Position numbers and translations under genes: made by a program. This document shows, one piece after another, positions 8,687-15,913 of a stretch of 64,000 bases of DNA. Position 1 is the first letter of the stretch. Each line of letters starts with the position of its first letter. The DNA lies in NCBI GenBank assembly GCA_021770345.1, contig JAETRD010000005.1, positions 173,971 through 237,970 of the forward strand, read 5' to 3'. The notes beneath the pieces are model-generated. The model ran no database searches, was not told where the DNA came from, and saw nothing but the letters and a program-made list of their open reading frames with translations. The stretch comes from Lachnospiraceae bacterium (GTDB taxonomy: Bacteria; Bacillota; Clostridia; Lachnospirales; Lachnospiraceae).

Positions 8687-9754
8687 ATGAGTAAAATTGT
8701 AATGACCGGCGGGGGAACTGCGGGACATGTGACCCCGAACATCGCTCTGATGCCCACTCTGCGGAAAGAAGGTTATGAAATTTCTTATATCGGTTCTTAT
8801 GACGGTATCGAAAAACATCTGATCGAAGAACAGAATATTCCGTATTACGGTATTTCTTCCGGTAAATTAAGACGTTATTTTGATGTGAAAAATTTTTCGG
8901 ACCCTTTTAAAGTTCTGAAGGGATATCGACAATCCATAAAACTCTTAAAGCAGCTGAAACCCGATGTGATATTTTCAAAAGGCGGCTTTGTGTCGGTTCC
9001 GGTCGTTCTGGCCGCAAAACGGTGTCACATTCCTGCCATTATCCATGAATCGGACCTGACTCCGGGGCTCGCAAACCGCATCGCGATTCCGAGTGCCACA
9101 AAAGTCTGCTGTAATTTCCCGGAAACCTTAAAATATCTTCCCGCCGAAAAGGCAATCCTCACCGGTTCTCCCATTCGCAAAGAACTTCTGGCAGGAAACC
9201 GGGATCACGCGTTCTCCCTTTGCAGGTTTGAGAGCCGTTCTAAGGCTACGCTTTTGATCATCGGCGGAAGCACCGGCTCAAAAGCCATCAACACCGCAAT
9301 CCGTGATCTGCTTCCGGAATTGGTAAAAAGCTTCAATATTATTCATCTGTGCGGAAAGGGAAACCTTGCCCCTGATTTGGCGGATGTTCCCGGCTATGCA
9401 CAATTTGAGTACGCAAACAGAGAGCTCGCGGACATGTTCGCGCTCGCGGATCTTGTCATTTCCCGCGCCGGTGCAAATGCAATCTGTGAACTCCTGGCTC
9501 TGCGCAAACCGAATATCCTGATTCCCCTCTCCGCAGCAGCAAGCCGCGGCGACCAGATTCTGAATGCTAATTCCTTCCGGTCACAGGGTTTTAGCTACGT
9601 CCTTGAGGAGGAGGAGCTCACCAACACGACACTGCTGGAAGCCATCGAGCATGTCTTCCGCAAGAAGACAGACTACATCGCTGCCATGGAACAGAGCAGC
9701 AGCAGTGATCCGATCAGGACAATTATTGAACTGATACGCACGGCAGCCGGATAA
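8687..9754 (+). CDS. murG: UDP-GlcNAc:undecaprenyl-PP-MurNAc-pentapeptide GlcNAc transferase
   Basis: Makes lipid II from lipid I on the inner face of the membrane. Seen motifs: GGGTAGHVTPN (N-terminal glycine loop), FSKGGFVSVPVVLAA, HESDLTPGLANRIA, GGSTGSKAIN and the donor-sugar site SRAGANAICELLALRKP with LSAAASRGDQ. The start at 8687 follows GGAAAGGA; the frame is open to 8624 but that part overlaps the promoter. About 355 residues is standard. The gene stands alone, away from a division/cell wall cluster; many Firmicutes carry a second such stand-alone MurG, so this may be the paralogue rather than the only copy. A 17-bp stem-loop follows. Confidence 0.92.
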   Translation: MSKIVMTGGGTAGHVTPNIALMPTLRKEGYEISYIGSYDGIEKHLIEEQNIPYYGISSGKLRRYFDVKNFSDPFKVLKGYRQSIKLLKQLKPDVIFSKGGFVSVPVVLAAKRCHIPAIIHESDLTPGLANRIAIPSATKVCCNFPETLKYLPAEKAILTGSPIRKELLAGNRDHAFSLCRFESRSKATLLIIGGSTGSKAINTAIRDLLPELVKSFNIIHLCGKGNLAPDLADVPGYAQFEYANRELADMFALADLVISRAGANAICELLALRKPNILIPLSAAASRGDQILNANSFRSQGFSYVLEEEELTNTTLLEAIEHVFRKKTDYIAAMEQSSSSDPIRTIIELIRTAAG

Positions 9755-9812
9755 TCGAAAAATCTGCCGCAGATTATTTCGACAAAATCCGACGGATACG
9801 CGCATTCAAACA

Positions 9813-9856
9813 GGCCGGCCACACCGGGAGAAACAGCTATCCCGGTGTGGCCGGCC
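9813..9856. terminator. strong stem-loop between convergent murG and HIT genes
   Basis: A perfect 17-bp stem (9813-9829 with 9840-9856; core GGCCGGCCACACCGGGA) with a 10-base loop lies in the convergent gap. Neither side has a long T tract (GTATATTTAC on plus, TGTTTGAATG on minus), so it may act as a bidirectional, imperfect terminator or an RNA 3' end stabiliser. Confidence 0.65.
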
Positions 9857-9881
9857 GTATATTTACAGGCGCCTGTCGCGA

Positions 9882-10301
9882 TTACCGATATTGTATCTGA
9901 TCCCGGATCGCAGCCATCTCTTCCGGTGTAAACGTCTCGTGACTCCACATAAGAATATCGTTATTTTTCGCCTCTTTATATCTCGGAATCAAATGCATAT
10001 GAAAGTGAAACACCGTCTGCCCTGCCACTTCATGATTGTTCTGAAGGATGTTAAACCCGTCGCACGAAAGCTTTTCCGTCATATGCACGGCTAATTTCTT
10101 AGCCAGCTTCATCACCTTTCCCGCCAGTTCCTCGTCAATCTCATAGATATCTGCACAGTGCTCTTTCGGCAGAATCAGCGCATGTCCTTTTGCCGCCGGA
10201 TTCAGATCCAAAATTACTCGAAAATCCCCGTCCTCATAGATCGTATTCGACGGAATCTCCCCCGCCGCAATTTTACAAAATATACAATTTTCATCCTTCA
10301 T
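9882..10301 (-). CDS. HIT family nucleotide hydrolase
   Basis: A 139-residue histidine-triad protein that hydrolyses nucleotide phosphoramidates or dinucleoside polyphosphates. It has the N-terminal zinc-type pair (CIFCKIAAGEIPS), the middle LNPAAKGHALILPKEH segment and the catalytic triad motif QTVFHFHMHLIPRY. Length and order match the Hint/Fhit-like bacterial HIT class. The start at 10301 is preceded by AAAGGAG. It is a one-gene unit, convergent with murG and divergent from the orphan histidine kinase. No special partner is visible. Confidence 0.93.
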   Translation of the reverse strand: MKDENCIFCKIAAGEIPSNTIYEDGDFRVILDLNPAAKGHALILPKEHCADIYEIDEELAGKVMKLAKKLAVHMTEKLSCDGFNILQNNHEVAGQTVFHFHMHLIPRYKEAKNNDILMWSHETFTPEEMAAIRDQIQYR

Positions 10302-10351
10302 GACATATGCTCCTTTCCTTCTCTTTGTCGAATTTTGTTGTATAGTTCTTG

Positions 10352-10380
10352 TTGAACTTACATTTTTTTAATGCTAAACT
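10352..10380 (+). promoter_or_regulatory. promoter of the orphan histidine kinase
   Basis: TTGAAC (10352-10357) and TAAACT (10375-10380), 17 bases apart. The predicted transcript would start near 10387, downstream of the ATG at 10371, which supports the later TTG start of the gene. Confidence 0.6.
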
Positions 10381-10433
10381 ATGTTTGTCGCTTACATGGT
10401 ACAGAAATATATGTTGAGATGGAGGTTGTTTTT

Positions 10434-11081
10434 TTGTTAAAAAACGAAGATTATCTTACTATTTTTCATGAAATTAAAAATTCTATCACTCTGGTAAACG
10501 GCACATTACAACTTGTAGCCAAAAAACATCCGGAGGTATCCGATTTTGAGTACTGGGATGAGGCAATGTCGGAAATTGATTTTTTAAGGGGTATGGTAAC
10601 CCAGCTCTCCTCCGCACGTCTGTGCAATCACTTAAACCTTATGCAGGTCAATATCTACTCTTTTATGCATCAGTTTTCCATGTCAATGCATGATTCTACA
10701 TGGAGTGACTTTTCCTGCAATATTGAGCTTGATGAAAATCTGCCTCTGATTGAAATTGATCCGCAGCTGATTCGACAGGCGATTATCAATCTTGTAAAAA
10801 ATGCCTATGAAGCCATGAATCATATCGGCATTGTCAATATTAATGTCTCCTGTGAAAATCCTCACATGTCTATCATTATCTCAGACCATGGCGGCGGTTT
10901 GGATCCGGCGATCGAGAACAGTATTTTTGAACCGTTCATCACATCGAAAACCGGCGGCAGCGGCATCGGCCTGTCGCTCACCAAGCAGATTATCGAATTC
11001 CACCACGGAACTATTTCCTATGAATCCCGTCCGGGCGACGGGTGCACCTTCGTTATCTGCCTGCCTCTTACGCAAAGTTAA
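10434..11081 (+). CDS. soluble orphan sensor histidine kinase
   Basis: A 215-residue kinase with only the core: a dimerisation/phosphoacceptor helix with the histidine in IFHEIKNSITLVNGTLQLV, and an ATPase domain with N box NLVKNAYEAM, G1 box DHGGGL and G2 box GGSGIGLSLTKQIIEFHHG. There is no sensor, HAMP or membrane segment, and no response regulator lies beside it. I chose the TTG at 10434 because GGAGG lies 8 bases upstream and the promoter excludes the earlier ATG. Small soluble kinases like this can feed sporulation phosphorelays (Spo0A) or chemosensory circuits; that link is inference. Its last 14 bases overlap the convergent flavodoxin gene. Confidence 0.85.
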   Translation: MLKNEDYLTIFHEIKNSITLVNGTLQLVAKKHPEVSDFEYWDEAMSEIDFLRGMVTQLSSARLCNHLNLMQVNIYSFMHQFSMSMHDSTWSDFSCNIELDENLPLIEIDPQLIRQAIINLVKNAYEAMNHIGIVNINVSCENPHMSIIISDHGGGLDPAIENSIFEPFITSKTGGSGIGLSLTKQIIEFHHGTISYESRPGDGCTFVICLPLTQS

Positions 11082-12057
11082 ATATGGTATCAAGCATACG
11101 CAGAATTTTGAAATTTCCCTTGGCTGTCATCTCACCCGTCATGAAAGCACGCTGAAATGTCATTCTTCCGCTTGTAATGCTTTCCATGACCTCCGGTGAC
11201 AGCTTGGCATATATATCAATATTCTCTTCCTGTCCGTAATGGATGGTAAGCTCATCCCCATTTACCTCGATAAACAGCGGTTTTTTATCCGATATCATAA
11301 ACAGATACCTTGCATGGAAATCCTGCTGTCCCAAAAATGTATGCCGAAACCGCTCGATATACGCCGTGTCTTCCTCTTTACTCTCCTTGCCAAGCATGTC
11401 CTTAAACATGGTTGCCAATTCCTGAATATCTTCTTTTTGTTTTTTCACATAGCTGTCATCCGATACATATTTTGATAACTGCTCGCTTTCCTGGGGTGTC
11501 AGTTCCATCTGCGGCGTGCGCAGTATATTCTGCTTTACCGCCTGGTTACTGTTCGGCAGGCTCTTCATTTTCTGTGAGATGGTACGGTACAGATTTTCAG
11601 CTTTCTTCTCAATAAGCACCGTATATTCCTTATTCATCTCAAAGCTGACAAGATCCTCCACATACCCGCAGATACCGGGACAGGGTAATCCTCCGAGAAT
11701 CTCCCATGCATTTGCAAGGGTCAGCTCTCCTTCCCGCTCCCCGTATGTCGTCGACATCACAATCGGCTGCATATATGTCGTCTGTATCTTGGTCTTATCC
11801 CCGTACAGCCAGCACGAGTCCAAAAACTGCTGCATATACCCGCCGATCCCGAGCCATTCCACGGTTGTTGCCAGAATAATGCCGTCGGCATCCTTCATTG
11901 TCTGAGGAAGGGTCGCTATCTCGTTCTTATGCTCAAAGATATTGATACGTTCCACGGTAACGCGCAGTTCCCGCAGCACCTCCTCCATCTTATTCAATAC
12001 ATATAAAGTCGGATCGTCTAACAGTCCTCTTCCGCCATAGTAAATGTTGATTTTCAT
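11068..12057 (-). CDS. flavodoxin-like reductase fused to SCP2 sterol-carrier-like domain
   Basis: A 329-residue two-domain protein. The N-terminal half (about residues 1-190) is an NADPH-dependent FMN reductase/flavodoxin fold: INIYYGGRGLLDD, DADGIILATTVEWLGIGGYMQQFLD, MSTTYGEREGE. The C-terminal part (about residues 225-329) resembles an SCP2 lipid-binding domain: FIEVNGDELTIHYGQ, YAKLSPEVMESITSGRMTFQRAFMTGEMTAKGNFKILRMLDTIF, given here in separate pieces of the domain. The start at 12057 has GGAGG 6 bases upstream; 60 earlier open codons lack an SD and overlap the promoter. The substrate is unknown. The fusion suggests redox chemistry on a hydrophobic ligand. Its 3' end overlaps the convergent kinase gene. 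Confidence 0.8.
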   Translation of the reverse strand: MKINIYYGGRGLLDDPTLYVLNKMEEVLRELRVTVERINIFEHKNEIATLPQTMKDADGIILATTVEWLGIGGYMQQFLDSCWLYGDKTKIQTTYMQPIVMSTTYGEREGELTLANAWEILGGLPCPGICGYVEDLVSFEMNKEYTVLIEKKAENLYRTISQKMKSLPNSNQAVKQNILRTPQMELTPQESEQLSKYVSDDSYVKKQKEDIQELATMFKDMLGKESKEEDTAYIERFRHTFLGQQDFHARYLFMISDKKPLFIEVNGDELTIHYGQEENIDIYAKLSPEVMESITSGRMTFQRAFMTGEMTAKGNFKILRMLDTIFNFA

Positions 12058-12105
12058 TCGCCGCCTCCATCTGCCTATCTCTTCCGTAACAGAAGTACTG
12101 TTTCC

Positions 12106-12134
12106 AGTATATAAATTTTCTGCTTTAAAATCAA
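12106..12134 (-). promoter_or_regulatory. promoter of the flavodoxin-SCP2 gene
   Basis: Minus-strand TTGATT (12134-12129) and TATACT (12111-12106), 17 bases apart. The -35 overlaps the stop codon of the rhomboid gene. A small palindrome AACAG-AAGTA-CTGTT lies at about the start of transcription. Confidence 0.65.
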
Positions 12135-13159
12135 TCTTTTTGATCGTTTCCGTGATACAAAATCGCAGTCGCGCAAAAACCGACAAGCAATCCTCCGATA
12201 TGCCCCCAATTATCGATGTCCGCAGAGGTAAAACCATAATATACCGTCAGCAACAGCATAAACAGCATGCGCTTTGTGGATATTCCCGCATAGTGTCCGT
12301 GATGACGGAGCACAATCCACAGAACACCTCCTATGACACCGTAGATTGCCCCAGAGGCTCCGGCAGCAATCGCATAATCTCCGGTCACAAGCATCACGCC
12401 ACAGGACAGCAGGCTGCCTCCCAGCAGGGACAGCAGGTAAATTGCAAGCATTCTCCCATGCCCTGCCGCATGCTCCAGCCGATCTCCCATGCAGTATAAA
12501 ATCAGCATATTGTTAACCAGATGTTCCGGTCCAAAATGCAGAAACCCTGCCGCCATAAGTCTCCACCACTGATGATTTTCCGCAATCAGCGGCGGATATA
12601 TCCCTCCCCATCGCAGCACAAATCCCGCATCTTCGCTATCCCCGAGCAATTCCATCAACAGAAAAATAAGAACGTTTGTCACAACAAGGCCGATTGTCAC
12701 CAGCGGTATCTCCATACCGCCCGCGGCTTTACCCCCTGCTTCCATATTCTCCAGAACCACCCGAAGTCCAAAATAATCCCCCGGCTGATTCTCAAATATA
12801 AGCAGCTGCCGCCTCCCGCAGAGATACCCCCAGGTATTTTTACATGTGGCACAAAGCTCGCGGATACGCTCGGGCTGCGAGCCGCACAGCAATGTCAGCA
12901 CTTCCACATGGTACACCGGAAATCCTTCCGGAAAATCGGACAGAATCTCCTGCGGGCGATAAAAAGCCGCCTGTATCCGCTCTGCCGTCATACGCTGCCC
13001 TGCGGCATCCCATTCCGGAACCCCGTCTAAATCCACGGCGATCACCGCATGAAATCCCTCCTGGTAATAGCGGTAATACACCCGTATGGGAGCTGTGCTT
13101 TCCCTGTAAAAGCGATAGCCCGTATTTGCGAATGCCGCGTCAAGTTCTCCCGAAACCAT
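12131..13159 (-). CDS. rhomboid family intramembrane serine protease
   Basis: A 342-residue protein with a soluble N-terminal domain (about residues 1-150) and a rhomboid membrane domain. Visible rhomboid hallmarks: a membrane segment then WWRLMAAGFLHFGPEHLVNNM (HxxxN of helix 2), the catalytic serine in AIAAGASGAIYGVIGG and the catalytic histidine in DNWGHIGGLLVGF. These form the Ser-His dyad. The N-terminal domain has a repeated Tyr-rich start (GYRFYRESTAPIRVYYRYYQ) and two Cys pairs, unknown to me. The start at 13159 follows GGAGGGGAG. It has its own promoter (13200-13228), so it is not necessarily part of the Tad operon just upstream. The substrate is unknown; a pilus-related substrate is only a positional guess. 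Confidence 0.9.
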   Translation of the reverse strand: MVSGELDAAFANTGYRFYRESTAPIRVYYRYYQEGFHAVIAVDLDGVPEWDAAGQRMTAERIQAAFYRPQEILSDFPEGFPVYHVEVLTLLCGSQPERIRELCATCKNTWGYLCGRRQLLIFENQPGDYFGLRVVLENMEAGGKAAGGMEIPLVTIGLVVTNVLIFLLMELLGDSEDAGFVLRWGGIYPPLIAENHQWWRLMAAGFLHFGPEHLVNNMLILYCMGDRLEHAAGHGRMLAIYLLSLLGGSLLSCGVMLVTGDYAIAAGASGAIYGVIGGVLWIVLRHHGHYAGISTKRMLFMLLLTVYYGFTSADIDNWGHIGGLLVGFCATAILYHGNDQKD

Positions 13160-13178
13160 AGTGTCTCCCCTCCGTCCG

Positions 13179-13228
13179 GTGTGTTTTACACACATCGTTA
13201 TTATAATGGCTGGGAAATAAGAATGCAA
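13179..13228 (-). promoter_or_regulatory. rhomboid promoter with palindrome in the leader
   Basis: Minus-strand TTGCAT (13228-13223) and TATAAT (13205-13200) are 17 bases apart, close to consensus. Just downstream is a 15-bp perfect palindrome, GTGTGT-TTT-ACACAC (13179-13193), placed where a repressor would block transcription start, or a small RNA hairpin would form. Confidence 0.7.
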
Positions 13229-13249
13229 ACCGCCCGGGTCTTATTTTTC

Positions 13250-14383
13250 TTAAATAAATCTAAACTTTTCGTCGGCGAACAGAATGACTTCATTCTTTTC
13301 AAGGCTGATCCTGGTTCTGTAATTCAAAAGTGTTCCTCCCACATACGTTCCGTTCGCGGAATTCAAATCCTCGATAAAAAACAGGTCTCCGCTGCGCGTA
13401 ATTCTTGCATGTCTCCGACTCACCGTCGCACTCGGCACATAGCCATCACAGGTTGCGTCACTACCTATTACGCAGGTTTTTCCCTCAATTTTTAAATCGG
13501 TGCAGGCTCCGTCTCCCTCATAGCGCAAAATCCCCTCCGGCGGCCGACTGACCTCACGCAGCAGCACCGTCGGCCGACCAACGGCAGCCGGCTCTTGCTC
13601 ATCCTCCGGAGTAAAAACATACACTTCACCGTCCGTGTTCCGGCGGCCGGCCGCGATCTTTTTCCATATATCCTCAAGGCGTTTGCGAAACGTGCCAAAC
13701 ACCCCCGGCAACCCGATCTTTTCCGCCAGAACGGATCTGACGCCGCTTTGTCCGGTATCGTATCCCTGTCCCTCTTCCCGCTTTGTCTGTTCCCCGCTCT
13801 GTTCGGGCACGGCGCTTATGCGGCTTTCACTCTCTGTTCGGCGTTCCGGCTCATAGGGTGTATACAGTATCTCTGCCAGCAGTTTTATACTTCCCTTCGG
13901 AATCTGCCCGTATGCATCGTATGCCAATTTTACCGCTTTTTCGTCTCCGTGGTTCAAATGAATCAGCAGGTACTCCATCAAAGAGGCAAATGTCTCCGGC
14001 AGCGTCTTCCCATATCCCGGATAATAACAAAATATCACTCTGCCGGTCCGGTAATCCAGAAAAACCGTCTCCGGCAGCAGCAATATCGCGTCGGGACAAA
14101 GCAGTATCGCCTCTATGTGCTCCACCGTCTCATAAATCCCCACCAGCAATGCCTCCAGTATATCATACCCCAAATCCGCATCTTCCAAAAACTGCTGCAG
14201 GGACTGTTTCCCCGTAATATCATACCACACCCGGTTTTGGCCGTTTTCCTCCACCCACTCTCCGAACAGTATTCCCTCGACCGCAGCATTTGCAATCATC
14301 CGTTCCTCCCACTCCGCCGGCGGCTGTGCTGCCTCAAGGATCATACTGCTTGTCATCAGGCTTCTATTGTATTCTATTTCCAT
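13250..14383 (-). CDS. FHA-domain protein of the Tad operon (DUF6382 type)
   Basis: A 377-residue soluble protein. The N-terminal part (about residues 1-165) resembles DUF6382, a domain of unknown role (for example FLEDADLGYDILEALLVGIYE, DAILLLPETVFLDYRTGRVIF). A linker rich in charged residues follows. The C-terminal 90 residues form an FHA domain, which reads phosphothreonine: CVIGSDATCDGYVPSATVSRRHARI then FFIEDLNSANGTYVGG carry the conserved Gly, Ser-Arg-x-His and Asn-Gly-Thr. The start at 14383 overlaps the end of the TadE gene by 10 bases, tying it to the Tad operon as the last gene. An FHA reader implies control by a Ser/Thr kinase; one lies at 26551-27897. That pairing is inference. 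Confidence 0.85.
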   Translation of the reverse strand: MEIEYNRSLMTSSMILEAAQPPAEWEERMIANAAVEGILFGEWVEENGQNRVWYDITGKQSLQQFLEDADLGYDILEALLVGIYETVEHIEAILLCPDAILLLPETVFLDYRTGRVIFCYYPGYGKTLPETFASLMEYLLIHLNHGDEKAVKLAYDAYGQIPKGSIKLLAEILYTPYEPERRTESESRISAVPEQSGEQTKREEGQGYDTGQSGVRSVLAEKIGLPGVFGTFRKRLEDIWKKIAAGRRNTDGEVYVFTPEDEQEPAAVGRPTVLLREVSRPPEGILRYEGDGACTDLKIEGKTCVIGSDATCDGYVPSATVSRRHARITRSGDLFFIEDLNSANGTYVGGTLLNYRTRISLEKNEVILFADEKFRFI

Positions 14384-14580
14384 TGTGCCAGTTCTCCCAT
14401 TTCCTTACAGCGGTAAAACCATCTTACCGCGTCAAATTCTTCCTGCGAAATCTGTTCTCCCGTTTCCCTGCACTCCTCATACAGCCCAACTCCGGTACTG
14501 ATCGCCAGCATGAACACCATAAGGATCAGCGGGAAAATCAAAGACGCCTCCACCGTAAGGCTCCCTTTTACACTTCTCAT
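14374..14580 (-). CDS. TadE-like pseudopilin, short
   Basis: A 68-residue protein with the TadE signature: short basic leader MRSVKGSLTVEASLIFPLI, where Gly6 would precede the processed N-terminus and Glu11 is the conserved +5 glutamate, then one hydrophobic helix (about residues 8-30) and a charged tail. TadE-type minor pilins are processed by prepilin peptidase and needed for Flp pilus assembly. Its ATG overlaps the stop of the peptidase gene (ATGA), so translation is probably coupled; no separate SD is seen. It is shorter than the typical 130-200 residue TadE, consisting mainly of the pilin helix. Confidence 0.8.
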   Translation of the reverse strand: MRSVKGSLTVEASLIFPLILMVFMLAISTGVGLYEECRETGEQISQEEFDAVRWFYRCKEMGELAQWK

Positions 14581-14990
14581 ATCAACTGCAGCAGGTATGC
14601 GGTCAGCAAAAACGGAAGAAACGGAAGCCTGTAATCCTTTCCCTTTTTTCCGACCGCCATCAGCAGCAATGCGGCAGCCCCCACTAAAAGCAGCGCCGTC
14701 ATAAGCAGGCATAAATTCTCCCAAAAACCAAGAAATATACCGCTGACCACCAGCATAAGCCCGTCTCCAATTCCCACTGCCTCCCCTGTCGCCCAGCCGA
14801 TCATTATCATGACGATCCCAACGGCTGCACCGGCCAGCATATCCGTCAGTGCCCGTTCCCTGCATAAAATGTGTAAAATAAGTCCCAGAACCAGCGCACC
14901 GGCCGGCAGATACAGATAGATCTGTTTTTCTTTCCAGTCCCGGTAGGCACTCACTGCCAAAATCCCCAGCAACATTGTATTCCCTATCAT
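14577..14990 (-). CDS. second A24 prepilin peptidase of the Tad operon
   Basis: A 137-residue polytopic membrane aspartic protease. It carries both catalytic motifs of the A24 family: SAYRDWKEKQI (first Asp) and GIGDGLML (GxGD, second Asp), with about five hydrophobic helices. It cleaves and may methylate pilin precursors. Start chosen at 14990, where AGGAGG lies 4 bases upstream; an earlier ATG at 15011 is possible. It is the second such enzyme in the operon (the other is at 21872-22312) and the GDGLM form differs from the GDIKL of the first, so the two may process different substrates, for instance the Flp pilin and the TadE-like pseudopilins. Confidence 0.85.
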   Translation of the reverse strand: MIGNTMLLGILAVSAYRDWKEKQIYLYLPAGALVLGLILHILCRERALTDMLAGAAVGIVMIMIGWATGEAVGIGDGLMLVVSGIFLGFWENLCLLMTALLLVGAAALLLMAVGKKGKDYRLPFLPFLLTAYLLQLI

Positions 14991-15007
14991 TTTCCCTCCT
15001 AAATGAC

Positions 15008-15895
15008 TCATTCGGCTTTTGCAGACGAATCCCCGCTGCCACCGCACCGGCTGCAGCAGCGCCGTCCTGCGGCCTCCGACAGACGGATGCGGCGCACGGT
15101 ACGCTTCAGGCCGCTGCAATTCCTGTCTGCGTGGTAACAATCTCCTTCATCCGTGATATACACCGACTTTCCCGCAGCACTCTGTTTTGTACATTTGTAA
15201 CAGCGGCGGTATTTCTCTCCGTTTTTATTGCGCAGAGCCTTCACGGTATTTCCCGAAACCTTCCGAACCGATAATTTCAAATGTGTGCAGGAACGGCTTC
15301 GGTGATACACGGTTCCCGTTTCCGTAATGTAGACCCAGGAATCTTCCGTGTCCTCTCTTTCTCCCTTCCACCCCACCCATTTTCTTGACACGGCCCCCTG
15401 CACAAGACACAGCCTCCTTTTCCAAAAAACGGAAACCGGCAGTTCCATGCGGTATTCCGCCTTCAGATACACTTCATTCTGATCAAAGGCCGACCCTGCC
15501 AGGCTGATTCCCAGGCTGCCTCCTCTTATATAGCGCAAAGCCGTTTTATGTCCCTGCATATTCTTTAGAAACAGAGTTTTTGCCGCCAAAGAATCCCCCG
15601 TGCTCTCCTCCTCAAGACATACGGCCAGTTCCCGCGAGGTGACCTCCAGTGCGCTCTGCACTTCCATCTGTACCTGCATCACGCGAAAGAAGAACAGAAT
15701 ACTCACAAAAAAACACGCCAGCAGAGGCATTAAAACAGCAGCCTCCAGTGTAAAAGCCGCTCTGCGGGCGCATCGCGGCGTCTCTTTACCAGACACCAGA
15801 TTTTGAAGCTTGGAACTTGCAATGAATAAAAATCTTTTTGGGAGAGATTTTTTTTTGATAGTTTTATAAGGAAATTTTACAAAGTAAAGAGACAC
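15008..15895 (-). CDS. TadE-like pseudopilin with two C-terminal Cys/His motifs
   Basis: A 295-residue protein. After an unusual basic extension (residues 1-44) comes the pseudopilin motif RRAAFTLEAAVLMPLLA with a long hydrophobic helix (about 48-70), then an extracellular region. The C-terminus carries two related units, about residues 187-235 and 244-284, each with VYIT..G..YH....C..LK..VR and a closing C..C, like metal-binding units attached to some secreted nucleases. The only start with an open frame far enough upstream is the GTG at 15895; the SD (AAAGGCGGG) is weak and lies inside a 26-bp inverted repeat that spans the start region. The N-terminal extension is coded by that element, so the native start may have been displaced. 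Confidence 0.75.
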   Translation of the reverse strand: MSLYFVKFPYKTIKKKSLPKRFLFIASSKLQNLVSGKETPRCARRAAFTLEAAVLMPLLACFFVSILFFFRVMQVQMEVQSALEVTSRELAVCLEEESTGDSLAAKTLFLKNMQGHKTALRYIRGGSLGISLAGSAFDQNEVYLKAEYRMELPVSVFWKRRLCLVQGAVSRKWVGWKGEREDTEDSWVYITETGTVYHRSRSCTHLKLSVRKVSGNTVKALRNKNGEKYRRCYKCTKQSAAGKSVYITDEGDCYHADRNCSGLKRTVRRIRLSEAAGRRCCSRCGGSGDSSAKAE

Positions 15896-15909
15896 CGCGA
15901 TGCACCCGC
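15764..15909. repeat. 146-bp element with 26-bp terminal inverted repeats
   Basis: Arms at 15764-15789 and 15884-15909 pair over 26 positions, with two differences that are G-U compatible in the minus-strand RNA (core GCATCGCGG.GTCTCTTTAC). The 94-base middle is A+T-rich. It begins 5 bases after the DUF5702 stop and covers the first 44 codons of the next gene. It looks like a MITE or a long regulatory hairpin. No target duplication is obvious. Confidence 0.7.
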
Positions 15910-15913
15910 CTTT

